Source of the DNA: Affinundibacterium fentianense
Lineage (GTDB): Bacteria > Pseudomonadota > Gammaproteobacteria > Burkholderiales > Burkholderiaceae_D
Direction of reading: 5' to 3'
Length of the DNA: 64,000 nt
Assembly (NCBI RefSeq): GCF_018139545.1
Contig: NZ_JAGSPJ010000002.1
Location: forward strand, 372,001-436,000
Position 1 is the first letter of the stretch, and each line of letters begins with the position of its first letter. The position numbers and the translations under genes are program-made. Positions 9,441-20,166 of this stretch are shown here, piece after piece. A model generated the notes under the pieces. That model ran no database searches. It was given only the letters and a program-made list of their open reading frames with translations, and was not told where the DNA came from.

Positions 9441-10426
9441 ATACGGTGAACAGCATTTTCAGTATTCAAATCGTCTTTTACCTCATCGGACTTGTTTTGA
9501 TGTCGATCGCATGGATGAGTGTGCGCGATCAAAGCAATCCAAAACGCTGGACAACCGGTTTATTCTGGTTTCTTTTTGGTATTGGTTTTCTTTTCGGAGA
9601 CTGGATGGTGGCAGTATGGGGCAAAGCCTTTGCATATCGTAGCTTGGGGATGATCGTTCTTGCCCTCGCGGGCCTTGCCGGTGCTAACCTATTGGGCAGT
9701 GGAACTCACCTCCAAACCCCAAATTGGGATAAAAACGGATATGCGGTGAAATTAAAAAATAAATTATTTCTGCCCGCCGTTGCGATTCCTGTCTTCACTG
9801 TGACATTAAGTTTGATTGGAAAAGACTTGAAGGTCGGTGACATGTTTCTACTCGATCCCAAAAATCTGACTCTCGCATGTTTAACCATCGCCTGCCTCTT
9901 GAGCATCGTGCTGGCGGCCTCAATCACTCGCGGTAGCCTGGTAAGTGGGATCAAAGAATCCCGACGATTAGTCGATTCCATGGGTTGGGCTTTAATTTTA
10001 CCCCTCATGTTAGCGATGTTAGGCGGCGTCTTCGTCGCGGCAAAGACAGGACAATCGATTCAAACGCTAGTGACCATGTGGATAGATCCGACTAGTAAAC
10101 TGGCTTTGATTATTACCTATTGTCTTGGGATGGCCTGTTTCACCATGATAATGGGAAACGCGTTCGCAGCTTTTCCTGTGATGGCCGCAGGTATCGCTCT
10201 ACCTTTCTTAATTCAACAACATCATGCAAGCCCAGCTCCGTTAGTTGCGATCGGCATGTTGTCGGGTTACTGCGGCACTTTGATGACGCCGATGGCGGCA
10301 AATTTCAACATCATTCCCGCCGCACTGCTTGAATTAAAGGATAAGTACAAGGTTATTCAATATCAAATCCCCACAGCGCTTGCGGTGCTAGCGTGCAATA
10401 TTGTATTAATGTACTTTCTTGTTTAG
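9437..10426 (+). CDS. DUF979 membrane protein, partner of the DUF969 protein
   Basis: 329 residues from the ATG at 9437, whose ATGA overlaps the stop of the preceding gene. Around nine hydrophobic segments are visible. The motif MGNAFAAFPVMAAGIALPFLI and the block GMLSGYCGTLMTPMAANFNIIPAALLE resemble the re-entrant loops of ion-coupled transporters of the IT superfamily type; this resemblance is my inference. DUF969 and DUF979 proteins regularly occur as a pair, often beside pcp and pxp genes. The pair probably forms one transporter. Confidence 0.85.
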   Translation: MNTVNSIFSIQIVFYLIGLVLMSIAWMSVRDQSNPKRWTTGLFWFLFGIGFLFGDWMVAVWGKAFAYRSLGMIVLALAGLAGANLLGSGTHLQTPNWDKNGYAVKLKNKLFLPAVAIPVFTVTLSLIGKDLKVGDMFLLDPKNLTLACLTIACLLSIVLAASITRGSLVSGIKESRRLVDSMGWALILPLMLAMLGGVFVAAKTGQSIQTLVTMWIDPTSKLALIITYCLGMACFTMIMGNAFAAFPVMAAGIALPFLIQQHHASPAPLVAIGMLSGYCGTLMTPMAANFNIIPAALLELKDKYKVIQYQIPTALAVLACNIVLMYFLV

Positions 10427-10447
10427 CTTACTTCGCACGAACACACC

Positions 10448-11098
10448 ATGACACCTATTCTATTGACCGGCTTTGCTCCATTCGACCATGAAACCATGAA
10501 TCCTTCCTGGGAAGTTGTACGTCGTTTTCAGCATCGCGTCATCGATGAAGAATATCCCATTCAGATTGCGCAACTTCCCTGTGAATTTGGAACAGCAAAT
10601 GCCAATTTAGTGCAGCTACTTCAACAACATCAACCATCTTTGGTTATTTGTATTGGGCAAGCGGGCGGACGTCCCGAGATTAGTATTGAACGTGTCGCAA
10701 TCAACGTCGATGATGCGCGGATTCCCGACAATGCGGGACAACAACCGATCGATCAAACCATCGCTTTGAATGGTCCCGCTGCGTATTTCAGCACCCTTCC
10801 GATCAAAGCAATCGTTAAGCATCTACGCGACCAAGGCATTCCAGCAAATGTGTCGCAAAGTGCTGGAACCTATGTGTGCAATCACGTTTTCTATGGATTG
10901 ATGCATTATGCCAACACTCACCCCACACTCAAACGCGCTGGTTTTATACATATTCCCTATCTACCAGAACAGGCGTGTTTACATCCAGGCACTGCAAGTA
11001 TGTCCCTAGATACGCTTGAAAATGCGCTATGGCAGATCTTGCAAACCTGTTTGGAACAGGAAAAGGATATTCGTTTGAGTACCGGCACTATTTGTTAA
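10448..11098 (+). CDS. pcp: Pyroglutamyl-peptidase I
   Basis: 216 residues, the usual length for this cysteine peptidase (family C15). The N-terminus ILLTGFAPFDHETMNPSWE is diagnostic. The catalytic Glu is in GGRPEISIERVAINVDDARIPDN, the nucleophile is Cys144 in SAGTYVCNHVFYGLMHY, and the His is in FIHIPYLPEQ. The enzyme removes N-terminal pyroglutamate from peptides in the cytoplasm and would feed free 5-oxoproline to PxpABC. It starts 21 bases after the DUF979 gene and is probably the last gene of the operon. Confidence 0.95.
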   Translation: MTPILLTGFAPFDHETMNPSWEVVRRFQHRVIDEEYPIQIAQLPCEFGTANANLVQLLQQHQPSLVICIGQAGGRPEISIERVAINVDDARIPDNAGQQPIDQTIALNGPAAYFSTLPIKAIVKHLRDQGIPANVSQSAGTYVCNHVFYGLMHYANTHPTLKRAGFIHIPYLPEQACLHPGTASMSLDTLENALWQILQTCLEQEKDIRLSTGTIC

Positions 11099-11275
11099 TT
11101 TATTAAATTTAATCTTTTGATATGCGTGAATATTTCCACAATGAAGGTTTTTTAATGCAAGAGTCGCAAATTATTGTTTAAAATCATTTGCACAGATACT
11201 AAGAAACGCTGAAATAGAGATCCCGCTTCAACGTGGCAATGGGTGCCAAGTTTCGGTTCAATCTAAAGGTAGGTA

Positions 11276-12430
11276 ATGATGGAAAGAGATTTTTTTCGGA
11301 AACCCGTTTTTGCTTACTTATCTGGGGCAATCCTAGAAATTGCTGCTTTGACACTCGTCATTCGCCATCCCAATCTATTGAACTATATTTTATTGACGGT
11401 CATCACCCTCTTCGTCGTCTTATTGGTGACCAGTCTTCTGCGCTGCTTTGCCATGCAACAGGGTGTCGAAGAAGAGGCTGACTATTTGAGTCACGATGCA
11501 CAAACCGTCGAACAGCTACGCGACCTTTTAAGTCGCGTTTTGCCGCTCTGGGAAGCCCATATAGACTCAGTTAAGAATCAATCTGAATCTTCGGTGCATC
11601 AACTTATTGTCAGTTTCTCGTCCATGGTCGACGAATTTGATAAAGCGGGATTTGGTGGTGTCAGTAATGTTGACCGAGATACGTCGCGGAATACGGACGC
11701 GACGATCACCCTACTACAGCTATGCAAAAAAGAACTGGCACCGGTTATCAATTCGCTCTCACAAATGATCGACAGTAAGGACGAGTTGCTAACGTGTATT
11801 CGTGATTTGTCTAAATCAACTAGCGACATGAACAATATGGCGCATGAGGTTGGACAGATCGCTGCGCAAACCAACTTACTCGCAATCAACGCTGCAATTG
11901 AAGCTGCACGTGTTGGTATTCAAGGACGAGGCTTTGCGGTCGTTGCGGATGAAGTACGCAAACTATCTCAGCTCTCAGCTGAAACTGGTAAACGCATGGC
12001 TGAACGAGTCGGGCATATTTCAGCAGTAATGAAAGTTGCGCTCAATGCTGCGGATCGTTCCGCCATCCAAGATAAGAAAATACTCGAGGTATCTGGAGCG
12101 GTAGTGACAGACGTTCTCAATCATGTTGAAACCATGGGGGACGCCGCAGAACAAATGCGCCATCATGGAAACGTCATTCGAAGTGATATTGAAGATCTAT
12201 TGGTTGCATTACAGTTTCAGGACCGTATCAGCCAAATTTTACAAGTCGTGCGCAATGACATGACCAAAATGTGTGAGCTGGCAAATGATTTGAAACAAGT
12301 TGGCATGCCTTCCACCGACGCATGGCTAGAACACCTCCAAAGCACATACACCATGAATGACGAGCATCGCAATCATGGCAGCCGTGGTGATGCTAGTGTG
12401 AGCAAGGATTCCGAAATTACTTTCTTTTGA
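11276..12430 (+). CDS. Methyl-accepting chemotaxis-like protein without HAMP domain
   Basis: 384 residues. Two hydrophobic helices lie at about 13-30 and 35-58 with almost no periplasmic loop. A coiled-coil part follows with the MCP hairpin tip AAIEAARVGIQGRGFAVVADEVRKLSQLSAETG. After it comes LLVALQFQDRISQILQVV, a block seen in a subgroup of short MCP-like proteins. No HAMP and no ligand-binding domain are visible, so it may sense membrane state or act with a partner. It ends 71 bases before the large hybrid kinase and could be co-transcribed. Two consecutive ATG codons start the gene; the second (11279) is equally possible. Confidence 0.85.
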   Translation: MMERDFFRKPVFAYLSGAILEIAALTLVIRHPNLLNYILLTVITLFVVLLVTSLLRCFAMQQGVEEEADYLSHDAQTVEQLRDLLSRVLPLWEAHIDSVKNQSESSVHQLIVSFSSMVDEFDKAGFGGVSNVDRDTSRNTDATITLLQLCKKELAPVINSLSQMIDSKDELLTCIRDLSKSTSDMNNMAHEVGQIAAQTNLLAINAAIEAARVGIQGRGFAVVADEVRKLSQLSAETGKRMAERVGHISAVMKVALNAADRSAIQDKKILEVSGAVVTDVLNHVETMGDAAEQMRHHGNVIRSDIEDLLVALQFQDRISQILQVVRNDMTKMCELANDLKQVGMPSTDAWLEHLQSTYTMNDEHRNHGSRGDASVSKDSEITFF

Positions 12431-12501
12431 TTTGAATACCGATAGGATAGAAACCATTCCCGATGACCAGACTAACTGACGCAAGCTAAACGGAGTTTTC
12501 T

Positions 12502-15500
12502 ATGTGGTCTTCGCTGAATAAACCTAGAATCTTAATTGTCGAGAGCGACGAGCTGGTTGCAATTTTTGTGCAACTAAAACTTGAACTCTTTGGTTGTCAA
12601 ACAGTCGGTCAAACCAATAATGGTGAACAAGCTATCAGATTGGTTTCGGAACTTCGTCCGGATTTGATCCTGATTGATACCCAACTCATAGGAGAACTAG
12701 ACGGTATAGCGACAGCAGAGGCAATTCGTGCGCAGTTCTCCTTGCCTGTGATTTTTCTTACTGGTCAACAAAACGAGGAAATCGGAAAGCAATCAGATCG
12801 CTATCGTCATTTCACCTACGTTACGAAGCCATTTTCAGATCAAGAATTGCGCGCTGTTATCCAAATGGCGCTCTATAAACATCAAGCTGAAACCAAATTA
12901 CAAATTAGCGACTTAGCGCTCAAAGCGATTTCGCAAGGTGTCATTGTGGCGACGCCCGACCAGAAAATCGTTAGCGTCAATGATGCATTCACCCAGCAAA
13001 CTGGCTACAGCATCCAAGATATTTTCGGGCAAACTTTTGCACTACTCTATGGACCGTTAACCAAGCAGGAAACCGTCGAACAAATCGTCGATAGTTTAGA
13101 AAGACACATCCCATTCTTCGGTGAAGTTATCAACTACAGGAAAGACCAGAGCCTATTTTGGAACGAATTAACAATCACACCCGCGTTTGATGAGCTTGGT
13201 CAACTTACCCACTTTATCGGCGTCACACGCGATATTACAGAAAGAAAAAACACGTTAGAGGCATTGCGCCAAAGTGAATTTGACTTACTTGAAGCAGAAA
13301 GGTCAACTCACGTTGGACATTGGATTTGGGAATCGAGCAATAACAAGATCGTTTGGTCAGACGAAATGAAGCGTATCTGGCAACGCGATCCCACCGAATT
13401 TGACGGTGATTTGTTCGAAATGATCAAGCATACTGTGTATCCAGAAGATCAAGCAGTCGTGATTGGCACCTGTAAAGAAGCCTTTGAAGACAAAGAAGAA
13501 TACGAACCATTCGAGTACCGAATTTTCTTGCCAGATCGCAGCATACGGACGATTTGGGCAAAAACGGGGCGCAAGCAAAAAGATGCAAGCGGCCGCATTA
13601 CGCGTTTGACTGGCACTGTGCAAGACGTCACTGAACGTCGGCAAGCAGAAGACGAGCGACGTCTCAACCATGCACTGATGGAACAAGCCTTTGGTAGCTC
13701 GCCAATCGGTATGGCTTTAATCGATATTGACGGGAAGTTTCTACGCGTCAATCGCGTGCTTTGCGATATGTTTGGTTACACCGAACAAGAATTGTTAAAT
13801 CAACCCTCGAAAAAATTCACCCACCCAGATGACGTCAATTTAGATAAGCAGTTGATACATCAACTGGTTCAGGGAGAAATCGAACGTTTCGAAATTCACA
13901 AACGGTACTACCACAAAGACGGCACATTGGTTTGGTTACAAGTGAATGTATCATTAGTGCGCGATGCGAATCATATGCCAGTCAATTTCGTCACACAAAT
14001 TCAAGACATTACACAACGGCTAGTCGCCGAGGCACAACTGAATCAACTGTCTCAAGCTGTGGAGCAAAGTACGGAAGCAATTATTATCACAGACGTCATA
14101 GGCAAAATCGAGTATGTGAATCATACCTTTGTCACTAAATCGGGGTACAGCCGTGAAGAGGCAATCGGTCGCTACCCTAACCTATTGAATTCCGGCCAAA
14201 CACCCAGGGAAACCTTTGCTGCACTATGGAAAGCAATTCGCGCTGGGAATACATGGAAAGGCGAACTCATTAATCGACGCAAGGACGGTAGTATCTCAAA
14301 CGAATACGCGACCATTTCCCCATTACGTCAAGCCGATGGCACCATCACGCATTTTGTTTCGACGCAAGAAGACATTAATGAAAAAAAGAAGCTCGCTGAG
14401 GAATTGGAAAAGCATCGCCACCATTTAGAAGAATTAGTCGATAGCCGCACAAAAGAACTGGCTATTGCTCGGCAACTTGCCGAAGCTGCAAACCGCGCAA
14501 AGAGTAATTTCATTGCCAACATGAGTCATGAAATTCGGACGCCGATGAACGGCGTATTAGGAATGACTTACCTTGCGTTAAATAGCGCAACAGATCCCAA
14601 ATTACGGGACTATCTACAAAAAATTCATTTGTCTGGTCAACACTTGCTCCATATCGTCGATGACATTCTCGATTTTTCAAAAATCGAAGCGGGTAAAATG
14701 TCCATTGAAGGCATTGACTTTAGCCTCGATGACTTGATGACTAAGCTTTCTGCAATGATGAACACCAAAGTCGCGGCGAAACAACTAAGCCTAAGCATAC
14801 ACATCGACGCAGATGTGCCAAAGCAAATGCATGGCGACCCACATCGCTTGAATCAAATTCTGATCAATTACACAAATAACGCAATCAAATTCACGGAAGT
14901 TGGTGAAATTAAGATCAGAGTACGTAAAGCGAATGACACGCCCAGCGGATGGTTAATCCGCTTTGAAGTGGAAGATCCTGGCATCGGCATGAATGAGGAA
15001 CAACTCAGCAAGCTATTCCGCTCTTTTGAGCAAGCTGATACCTCCACCACGCGTAAATATGGAGGTACTGGATTAGGTTTGGCTATTAGTAAGCAATTAG
15101 CATCGTTGATGGGTGGACATGTTGGCGTTGAAAGCCAAGTAGGTAGCGGCAGCACTTTCTGGTTCACCGCAATGCTGGAACAAACGAAAGGTACACAACT
15201 TGAAGTTCGTGAGTCACAGCAAACGATAAGTGTACTCGATCGATTAACAGCAATCGCAAGACGCTCCAATGTGTGCGTGTTGTTAGTCGATGACAATGAA
15301 TTCAATCAGCAAGTCGGTAGCGAACTACTGGAGGCTGCGGCGTGCCGAGTGTTAGTCGCCAACGATGGCCAACAAGCCTTGGCAATATTAACCCAGACCG
15401 AAACAACAATTCATTGTGTCTTGATGGACATACAAATGCCGGTGATGGACGGTTTAGAGGCAAGCCGTCGCATTCGTTCTTTGCCCGAGTTTGCTGATTT

Positions 15501-17325
15501 ACCGATCATTGCCATTACTGCCAACGCGATGAATGAAGATCGGATCCATTGTTTATCAGCTGGCATGAATGATTTTATCGCCAAGCCATTTGCACCAGAC
15601 CTTCTGTATGCGACGATTCTTCGTTGGATAGGCGATCTTCCATCTGAAGAAATCAAGATAGAGCCAGTTACCACGACAAATCATGTCCCATCGACACCGT
15701 ACGTTGCGACTTCGGCCATACAACTAAGTGTCTTGGCAAAACTCGTTGGCAATTCACCCGAGAAAATTGGCAAGTTCGCGAAGAAATTTGTGGACTCAGC
15801 ACGAGCAGGCTTGATTGAAATTCAAGCGACGCAGGCTCAACAAGATTTACAAGCTCTGGCTGCCTTAGGACATCGATTGAAATCAAGTGCAAGAACCGTC
15901 GGAGCACTGCACTTTGGTGAGCTATGCCATCAATTGGAATGTATTCGTGACACCAGCACCATCGACGCGGCGCGGGTGATTATTGCCGAGTTAGAAGCGA
16001 GTTTCGTACAAATAGAAAAAGAGGTCGAGGCCTACCTTGCCAACCCTTCAGACTCCGCGTCAACAAACACTAGCACAACGCAAAACTCGCACGCAATTTC
16101 TGGTCACAAGTTAAAACCAAATCTCCATGTACTTCTGTTAGAAGACAATCCTGTTGATTTGGAGTTGGCAGCAACAACATTACAGCAACTTGGTGTCGCG
16201 AAAATCACGCAATGTTCTGAAGGCGCACACGCATTAAGTATGCTACGTAACCATGAGCCAGATATCCTCGTCTGCGACCTGAATCTGCCTGGAATGGATG
16301 GCATCAGTTTCTTGCGCCTGGCGGCCGAAAATTCTTATAAAGGTGGCGTGATTCTTCTAAGTGGTGCAGACCGCAGCGTGATGAAGGCAGCGGAAAGCCT
16401 CGTAAAAGCATATGGATTGCATTTGCTAACAAGTCTTAATAAACCTGTATCTTCAAAAGATATGTTGGGCGCTTTAGCATTGCAAAATACGCAAGCAACA
16501 CAACGAGATGATAAGACAAAAGTTGCCGTCCTCAGTTTTGCAGAATTACAAACAGGCTTAAGCGAGAATAGACTCGAAGTTTTTTTTCAGCCCAAAGTCA
16601 ATATCAAGAACGGGCGCGTCGTTGGTGCCGAATGCTTGGCCCGCTGGCGCCACCCTACACGTGGTTTGCTCGGTCCGAATGCATTCGTCTCCGTGATGGA
16701 AACCCATGGCATGATCGATGCGTTAAGTAAGATCATTTTAGAAAAGAGCGCGATGCAATTGCGTAAATGGTATAACCAAGGACATCAATTGCGTTTAGCA
16801 GTCAATGTTTCGATGGACAATCTCAGTCAAATCGACCTACCAGAGCAATTCGAGACTATTTTGCAAGCAGTTGGCATCCGCCCTTCGCAATTTATCTTGG
16901 AATTGACGGAAACACGATTGATGGAAAATCTCACGATGAGCTTGGAGATTCTGACTCGGCTGCGCCTTAAAGGTTTTGGCTTATCCATTGACGATTTTGG
17001 TACTGGGTTTTCAACAATGGAGAACTTAAAGCAACTTCCTTTTACGGAACTCAAAATTGATCGCGCTTTTGTCAATAGTGCAATTCATGATGAGGCGTCC
17101 AAGGCTATTCTGAATTCAAGTATTCAACTCGGGAAGATTTTCCATCTCAATTTAGTCGCCGAAGGCGTGGAAACACGGCAAGATTGGGATTTAATCGCGG
17201 ATTCTGGCTGCGATGAAATCCAAGGATACTTTATTGCGCAACCTATGCCAGCCGAACAATTCATCGACTGGAAGATCAATTGGGAGAAACGGAGTCGACG
17301 CGATGCGGGTGTAGAGAATTCATAG
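12502..17325 (+). CDS. Giant hybrid histidine kinase: REC-PAS x4-HisKA-HATPase-REC-HPt-REC-EAL
   Basis: 1607 residues, no membrane segment, so cytoplasmic. Domains in order: receiver with D59; four PAS/PAC units at roughly 130-250, 260-385, 390-510 and 515-630; dimerisation domain with H676 in [13 protein letters not shown]; ATPase domain (N box about 784, G2 GGTGLGLAI about 856); receiver with D976 in [10 protein letters not shown]; HPt with H1124 in GHRLKSSA; receiver with D1259; and a C-terminal EAL phosphodiesterase. The EAL signature reads ECL (E1377). The other catalytic residues are present: NVS, ELTE, DDFGTG (D1497), KIDRAF, EGVE and QGY. It should turn PAS signals into phosphorelay control of cyclic di-GMP breakdown. 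AACGGAG precedes the start. Confidence 0.92.
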   Translation: MWSSLNKPRILIVESDELVAIFVQLKLELFGCQTVGQTNNGEQAIRLVSELRPDLILIDTQLIGELDGIATAEAIRAQFSLPVIFLTGQQNEEIGKQSDRYRHFTYVTKPFSDQELRAVIQMALYKHQAETKLQISDLALKAISQGVIVATPDQKIVSVNDAFTQQTGYSIQDIFGQTFALLYGPLTKQETVEQIVDSLERHIPFFGEVINYRKDQSLFWNELTITPAFDELGQLTHFIGVTRDITERKNTLEALRQSEFDLLEAERSTHVGHWIWESSNNKIVWSDEMKRIWQRDPTEFDGDLFEMIKHTVYPEDQAVVIGTCKEAFEDKEEYEPFEYRIFLPDRSIRTIWAKTGRKQKDASGRITRLTGTVQDVTERRQAEDERRLNHALMEQAFGSSPIGMALIDIDGKFLRVNRVLCDMFGYTEQELLNQPSKKFTHPDDVNLDKQLIHQLVQGEIERFEIHKRYYHKDGTLVWLQVNVSLVRDANHMPVNFVTQIQDITQRLVAEAQLNQLSQAVEQSTEAIIITDVIGKIEYVNHTFVTKSGYSREEAIGRYPNLLNSGQTPRETFAALWKAIRAGNTWKGELINRRKDGSISNEYATISPLRQADGTITHFVSTQEDINEKKKLAEELEKHRHHLEELVDSRTKELAIARQLAEAANRAKSNFIANMSHEIRTPMNGVLGMTYLALNSATDPKLRDYLQKIHLSGQHLLHIVDDILDFSKIEAGKMSIEGIDFSLDDLMTKLSAMMNTKVAAKQLSLSIHIDADVPKQMHGDPHRLNQILINYTNNAIKFTEVGEIKIRVRKANDTPSGWLIRFEVEDPGIGMNEEQLSKLFRSFEQADTSTTRKYGGTGLGLAISKQLASLMGGHVGVESQVGSGSTFWFTAMLEQTKGTQLEVRESQQTISVLDRLTAIARRSNVCVLLVDDNEFNQQVGSELLEAAACRVLVANDGQQALAILTQTETTIHCVLMDIQMPVMDGLEASRRIRSLPEFADLPIIAITANAMNEDRIHCLSAGMNDFIAKPFAPDLLYATILRWIGDLPSEEIKIEPVTTTNHVPSTPYVATSAIQLSVLAKLVGNSPEKIGKFAKKFVDSARAGLIEIQATQAQQDLQALAALGHRLKSSARTVGALHFGELCHQLECIRDTSTIDAARVIIAELEASFVQIEKEVEAYLANPSDSASTNTSTTQNSHAISGHKLKPNLHVLLLEDNPVDLELAATTLQQLGVAKITQCSEGAHALSMLRNHEPDILVCDLNLPGMDGISFLRLAAENSYKGGVILLSGADRSVMKAAESLVKAYGLHLLTSLNKPVSSKDMLGALALQNTQATQRDDKTKVAVLSFAELQTGLSENRLEVFFQPKVNIKNGRVVGAECLARWRHPTRGLLGPNAFVSVMETHGMIDALSKIILEKSAMQLRKWYNQGHQLRLAVNVSMDNLSQIDLPEQFETILQAVGIRPSQFILELTETRLMENLTMSLEILTRLRLKGFGLSIDDFGTGFSTMENLKQLPFTELKIDRAFVNSAIHDEASKAILNSSIQLGKIFHLNLVAEGVETRQDWDLIADSGCDEIQGYFIAQPMPAEQFIDWKINWEKRSRRDAGVENS

Positions 17326-17557
17326 CCAAAGTTGATCGATCCAAACTAGTGAATTGCCATTCCATCCATACTTTCAATCAGCCTAAACTGCGATCTATCG
17401 ATAATTCACGGATTAAAAATAGTAAAAAATTCGATATTCAATTAACCTATGTTTCTGGCACAATGAATTCGCTGTCTTAGCCGTACTCCAGAAGTGACTT
17501 TTGTTTGAAAAACAATGACAAAAGCTTTTTCGCGAAATCAAGGAAAGGATAGAAACA

Positions 17558-17962
17558 ATGCGTAAACGTTATGAAGATCTCAACGTATTAATTGTCGATG
17601 ATGACGAATTTCAAGTCGATTTTGTATCTGACTTATTGCAGGAGTTAGGGGTAAAAAATATCACCACAGCAAACGGTGGAAAAAAAGGCTTAGCTGAATT
17701 TGATCGTGCCATTGCCAAACCGGACTTGCTCCTATGTGATATTCAAATGCCGGACATCGATGGTTTTGAATTTATGAGCGCAATGGGAGAACGGCGCTTT
17801 CATGGCGGCGTGATCCTTATGTCTGGCCAAGGCTCTCGGGTTTTGCATTCTGCATCCTTAGTTGCACAATTATCTCGTCAAAATTTCTTGGGAAACATCG
17901 AGAAACCGGTCAGCAAGTCGGATTTGGAGGCCAAAATGACACAAATTCTGGATGCCGAATAA
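17558..17962 (+). CDS. Single-domain response regulator (receiver)
   Basis: 134 residues forming one receiver: acidic pocket DDDEF near the N-terminus, phosphoacceptor Asp in LLLCDIQMPDIDGFEFM, and conserved Lys in EKPVSKSDL. No output domain. It resembles the third receiver of the hybrid kinase just upstream (GGVIL-SG...KPVS--D in both), suggesting duplication, and it follows 232 bases later. AAGGA lies upstream at suitable spacing. A CheY-like shuttle or phosphate sink for the kinase is the likely role. Confidence 0.9.
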   Translation: MRKRYEDLNVLIVDDDEFQVDFVSDLLQELGVKNITTANGGKKGLAEFDRAIAKPDLLLCDIQMPDIDGFEFMSAMGERRFHGGVILMSGQGSRVLHSASLVAQLSRQNFLGNIEKPVSKSDLEAKMTQILDAE

Positions 17963-18129
17963 GCGAGGCGTTGACATCATCCATAAGCAATCATGGAATC
18001 ATTCTACTTGATCCAATTCTGTCTTGCCCTTTATTGATATTGTGAATAAACGTCCCTAGCGCGCGACGAAATAGGACTTTTCCTCCAATCAAGGCGCGCG
18101 CTGACTGTCGTTATCGTCGCGCATTGCCT

Positions 18130-18159
18130 TATAATGCCCGCAATTTCTTTGCGGGCATT
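18130..18159 (+). promoter_or_regulatory. Consensus -10 hexamer fused to a perfect hairpin
   Basis: TATAAT at 18130-18135 overlaps the left arm of a perfect 11-base-pair inverted repeat (18133-18143 and 18149-18159, loop TTTCT) followed by CTTTATTT. No good -35 is seen at 16 to 18 bases. It lies 33 bases before the chosen symporter start. It may be a terminator for the upstream receiver gene, an attenuator, or an operator. Confidence 0.5.
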
Positions 18160-18192
18160 CTTTATTTCAACCTTACCTTTGTTATCGTTTCC

Positions 18193-19614
18193 ATGAATAC
18201 TTTGCTTTGGCTAGTCGTCCTTTATTGGATTATTTCGGTTGGGCTAGGCTTATATGCCGCACGCTTTGTCAACAATTCCAAAGACTTCGCGGTTGCCGGT
18301 CGATCACTCCCCATGTACATCGTGACTGCCACCGTGTTTGCAACTTGGTTCGGATCAGAGACCGTCTTAGGAATTTCCTCGACTTTTGTCAAAGAAGGCT
18401 TAAAAGGCGTCGTTGCTGATCCTTTCGGTTCCTCCCTTTGCCTTATTTTTGTCGGCTTGTTTTTCGCCCGTCCGCTCTACAAGATGAATTTGTTGACGAT
18501 TGGCGATTACTACAAGGCGAAATATGGGCGAACCGTCGAAATTCTGGTTTCACTTTGCATCGTGATTTCCTATCTTGGCTGGGTGGCCGCACAAATTAAA
18601 GCCTTGGGATTGGTTTTCAGTGTTGTCTCGGGCGGAGCAATTGATATGAATACGGGCATGATCATTGGTGCCGGAAGCGTATTAATTTACACCCTCATGG
18701 GTGGCATGTGGTCAGTCGCAATTACCGACTTCTTGCAAATGATTATTATCATGATTGGCATGCTCTACATGGGTTGGGAAGTCTCCAACATGGTGGGAGG
18801 CACTGGTGCTGTCGTCGATCACGCTATCAATGCGGGTAAAATGGAATTTTGGCCAGCACCGACGAGTCGCGAAGTTCTCTGGTTTTTCGCAGCTTGGATC
18901 ACGATGATGCTTGGTTCGATTCCACAACAGGACGTCTTTCAACGCGTTGCATCCGCTAAATCAGAAAATGCCGCCGCCAATTCTGCCGTCTTAGGTGGCA
19001 GTCTCTATTTTCTGTTTGCCTTCATTCCTATGTTTTTGGCCTATTCGGCGACTTTGATTGATCCTGCAATGGTTGCAAGATTAATTGATAGCGATTCGCA
19101 AATGATCCTGCCGACGCTCATCATGACGAAAATGCCTTTATTTGCTCAAGTGATGTTCTTCGGGGCCTTGCTTTCCGCAATTAAAAGTTGCGCCAGCGCA
19201 ACCTTGCTTGCCCCTTCAGTCACATTTTCTGAAAACATACTGAAACCCTTGTTCCCCAACCAATCGGACAAGCAATTCTTATTCATGATGCGCGTTGTCG
19301 TTCTGATATTTACAGCAATTGTGACTTTGTTTGCGATGAACACGGAAGCCAGCATTTATAAGATGGTTGAGAATGCTTATAAGGTCACCCTCGTTGCAGC
19401 TTTCATTCCACTTGCATTTGGCCTCTATTGGAAACATGCGACCCAACAAGGCGCCCTATTCTCTATTATTTTAGGTATCAGTTCTTGGATCTTACTGGAA
19501 GCCTACGCTCCAGAAGGATACTGGCCACCACAACTTGTCGGTGTTCTCATGAGTTTGTTCGGTATGCTTGCGGGATCATTGCTGCCGCAATTTAAGCGCC
19601 AAACAAATTTTTAA
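18193..19614 (+). CDS. Sodium:solute symporter (SSS family)
   Basis: 473 residues from the ATG at 18193, giving the usual short periplasmic N-terminus before the first helix. The longer frame from a TTG at 18124 would translate through a hairpin and is rejected. About thirteen hydrophobic segments. Family blocks include FAVAGRSLPMYIVTATVFATWFGSETVLGIS, DPFGSSLCLIFVGLFFARPLYKM, and GGMWSVAITDFLQM, the SSS signature. The substrate cannot be read from the sequence. No convincing Shine-Dalgarno stands before the start, which may point to weak or regulated translation. Confidence 0.9.
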   Translation: MNTLLWLVVLYWIISVGLGLYAARFVNNSKDFAVAGRSLPMYIVTATVFATWFGSETVLGISSTFVKEGLKGVVADPFGSSLCLIFVGLFFARPLYKMNLLTIGDYYKAKYGRTVEILVSLCIVISYLGWVAAQIKALGLVFSVVSGGAIDMNTGMIIGAGSVLIYTLMGGMWSVAITDFLQMIIIMIGMLYMGWEVSNMVGGTGAVVDHAINAGKMEFWPAPTSREVLWFFAAWITMMLGSIPQQDVFQRVASAKSENAAANSAVLGGSLYFLFAFIPMFLAYSATLIDPAMVARLIDSDSQMILPTLIMTKMPLFAQVMFFGALLSAIKSCASATLLAPSVTFSENILKPLFPNQSDKQFLFMMRVVVLIFTAIVTLFAMNTEASIYKMVENAYKVTLVAAFIPLAFGLYWKHATQQGALFSIILGISSWILLEAYAPEGYWPPQLVGVLMSLFGMLAGSLLPQFKRQTNF

Positions 19615-19663
19615 ATTGTCAAATATCGACAAAGGGACGCCCCAACATGGCAATTTGCATTTT

Positions 19664-19693
19664 TTGTCAATTGACCTGATAAACCGTTATAAT
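19664..19693 (+). promoter_or_regulatory. Sigma-70-type promoter of the FmdB gene
   Basis: TTGTCA at 19664-19669 and TATAAT at 19688-19693 with an 18-base spacer. Transcription would start near 19700, leaving a short leader before the ATG at 19728. It may also drive the DUF502 and aspS genes. Confidence 0.5.
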
Positions 19694-19727
19694 TCAGGGT
19701 TTTACAAGTTTTTGTATGGGGAAATAA

Positions 19728-20072
19728 ATGCCTATCTATGCTTATCGTTGCGAAGCATGTGGCTTTGCAAAAGATGTACTGCAAAAAATGTCGGAAGATC
19801 CATTGACGATTTGCCCCGAATGTCAGCAAGCGAGCTTCAAGAAGCAGGTCACGGCAGCGGGTTTTCAGTTAAAGGGATCAGGTTGGTATGTGACCGATTT
19901 CCGCGGGGGAGGAGCAGCGGCGAGCAACAGCGGTGCTGGCACTAGCACGAGCGATGCCGGTTCTTCTACATCAAATGCACAAGCATCAACTGAGACAAGT
20001 TCGAGTCCGAATGTGGAGAAATCCATGACGGCGCCCGCGTCAAGTAACAACAGTGACACAAAAGCAGCTTAA
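19728..20072 (+). CDS. FmdB-family zinc ribbon protein
   Basis: 114 residues. A small zinc ribbon at the N-terminus has four Cys ligands (C8, C11, C29, C32) in MPIYAYRCEACG and ICPECQ. The block GFQLKGSGWYVTDF is typical of FmdB-type putative regulatory proteins. The C-terminal half is a low-complexity Ser/Ala/Thr/Gly tail without predicted structure. Gene order FmdB - DUF502 - aspS is conserved in many betaproteobacteria. The role is not established; some relatives have been called transcriptional regulators. Confidence 0.9.
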   Translation: MPIYAYRCEACGFAKDVLQKMSEDPLTICPECQQASFKKQVTAAGFQLKGSGWYVTDFRGGGAAASNSGAGTSTSDAGSSTSNAQASTETSSSPNVEKSMTAPASSNNSDTKAA

Positions 20073-20166
20073 GTTGTGACTGAGCTCGGATCGATGAACT
20101 GCATCGCAACGAGCTCCAATCAGGCATATTGTTTGTACCCGTGAATTGAGAGTTTATACAAGGTCT

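Noticed and set aside
18124..18192. Longer symporter N-terminus from a TTG codon
   Set aside because: It would be translated across the perfect hairpin and adds residues not expected before the first SSS helix.
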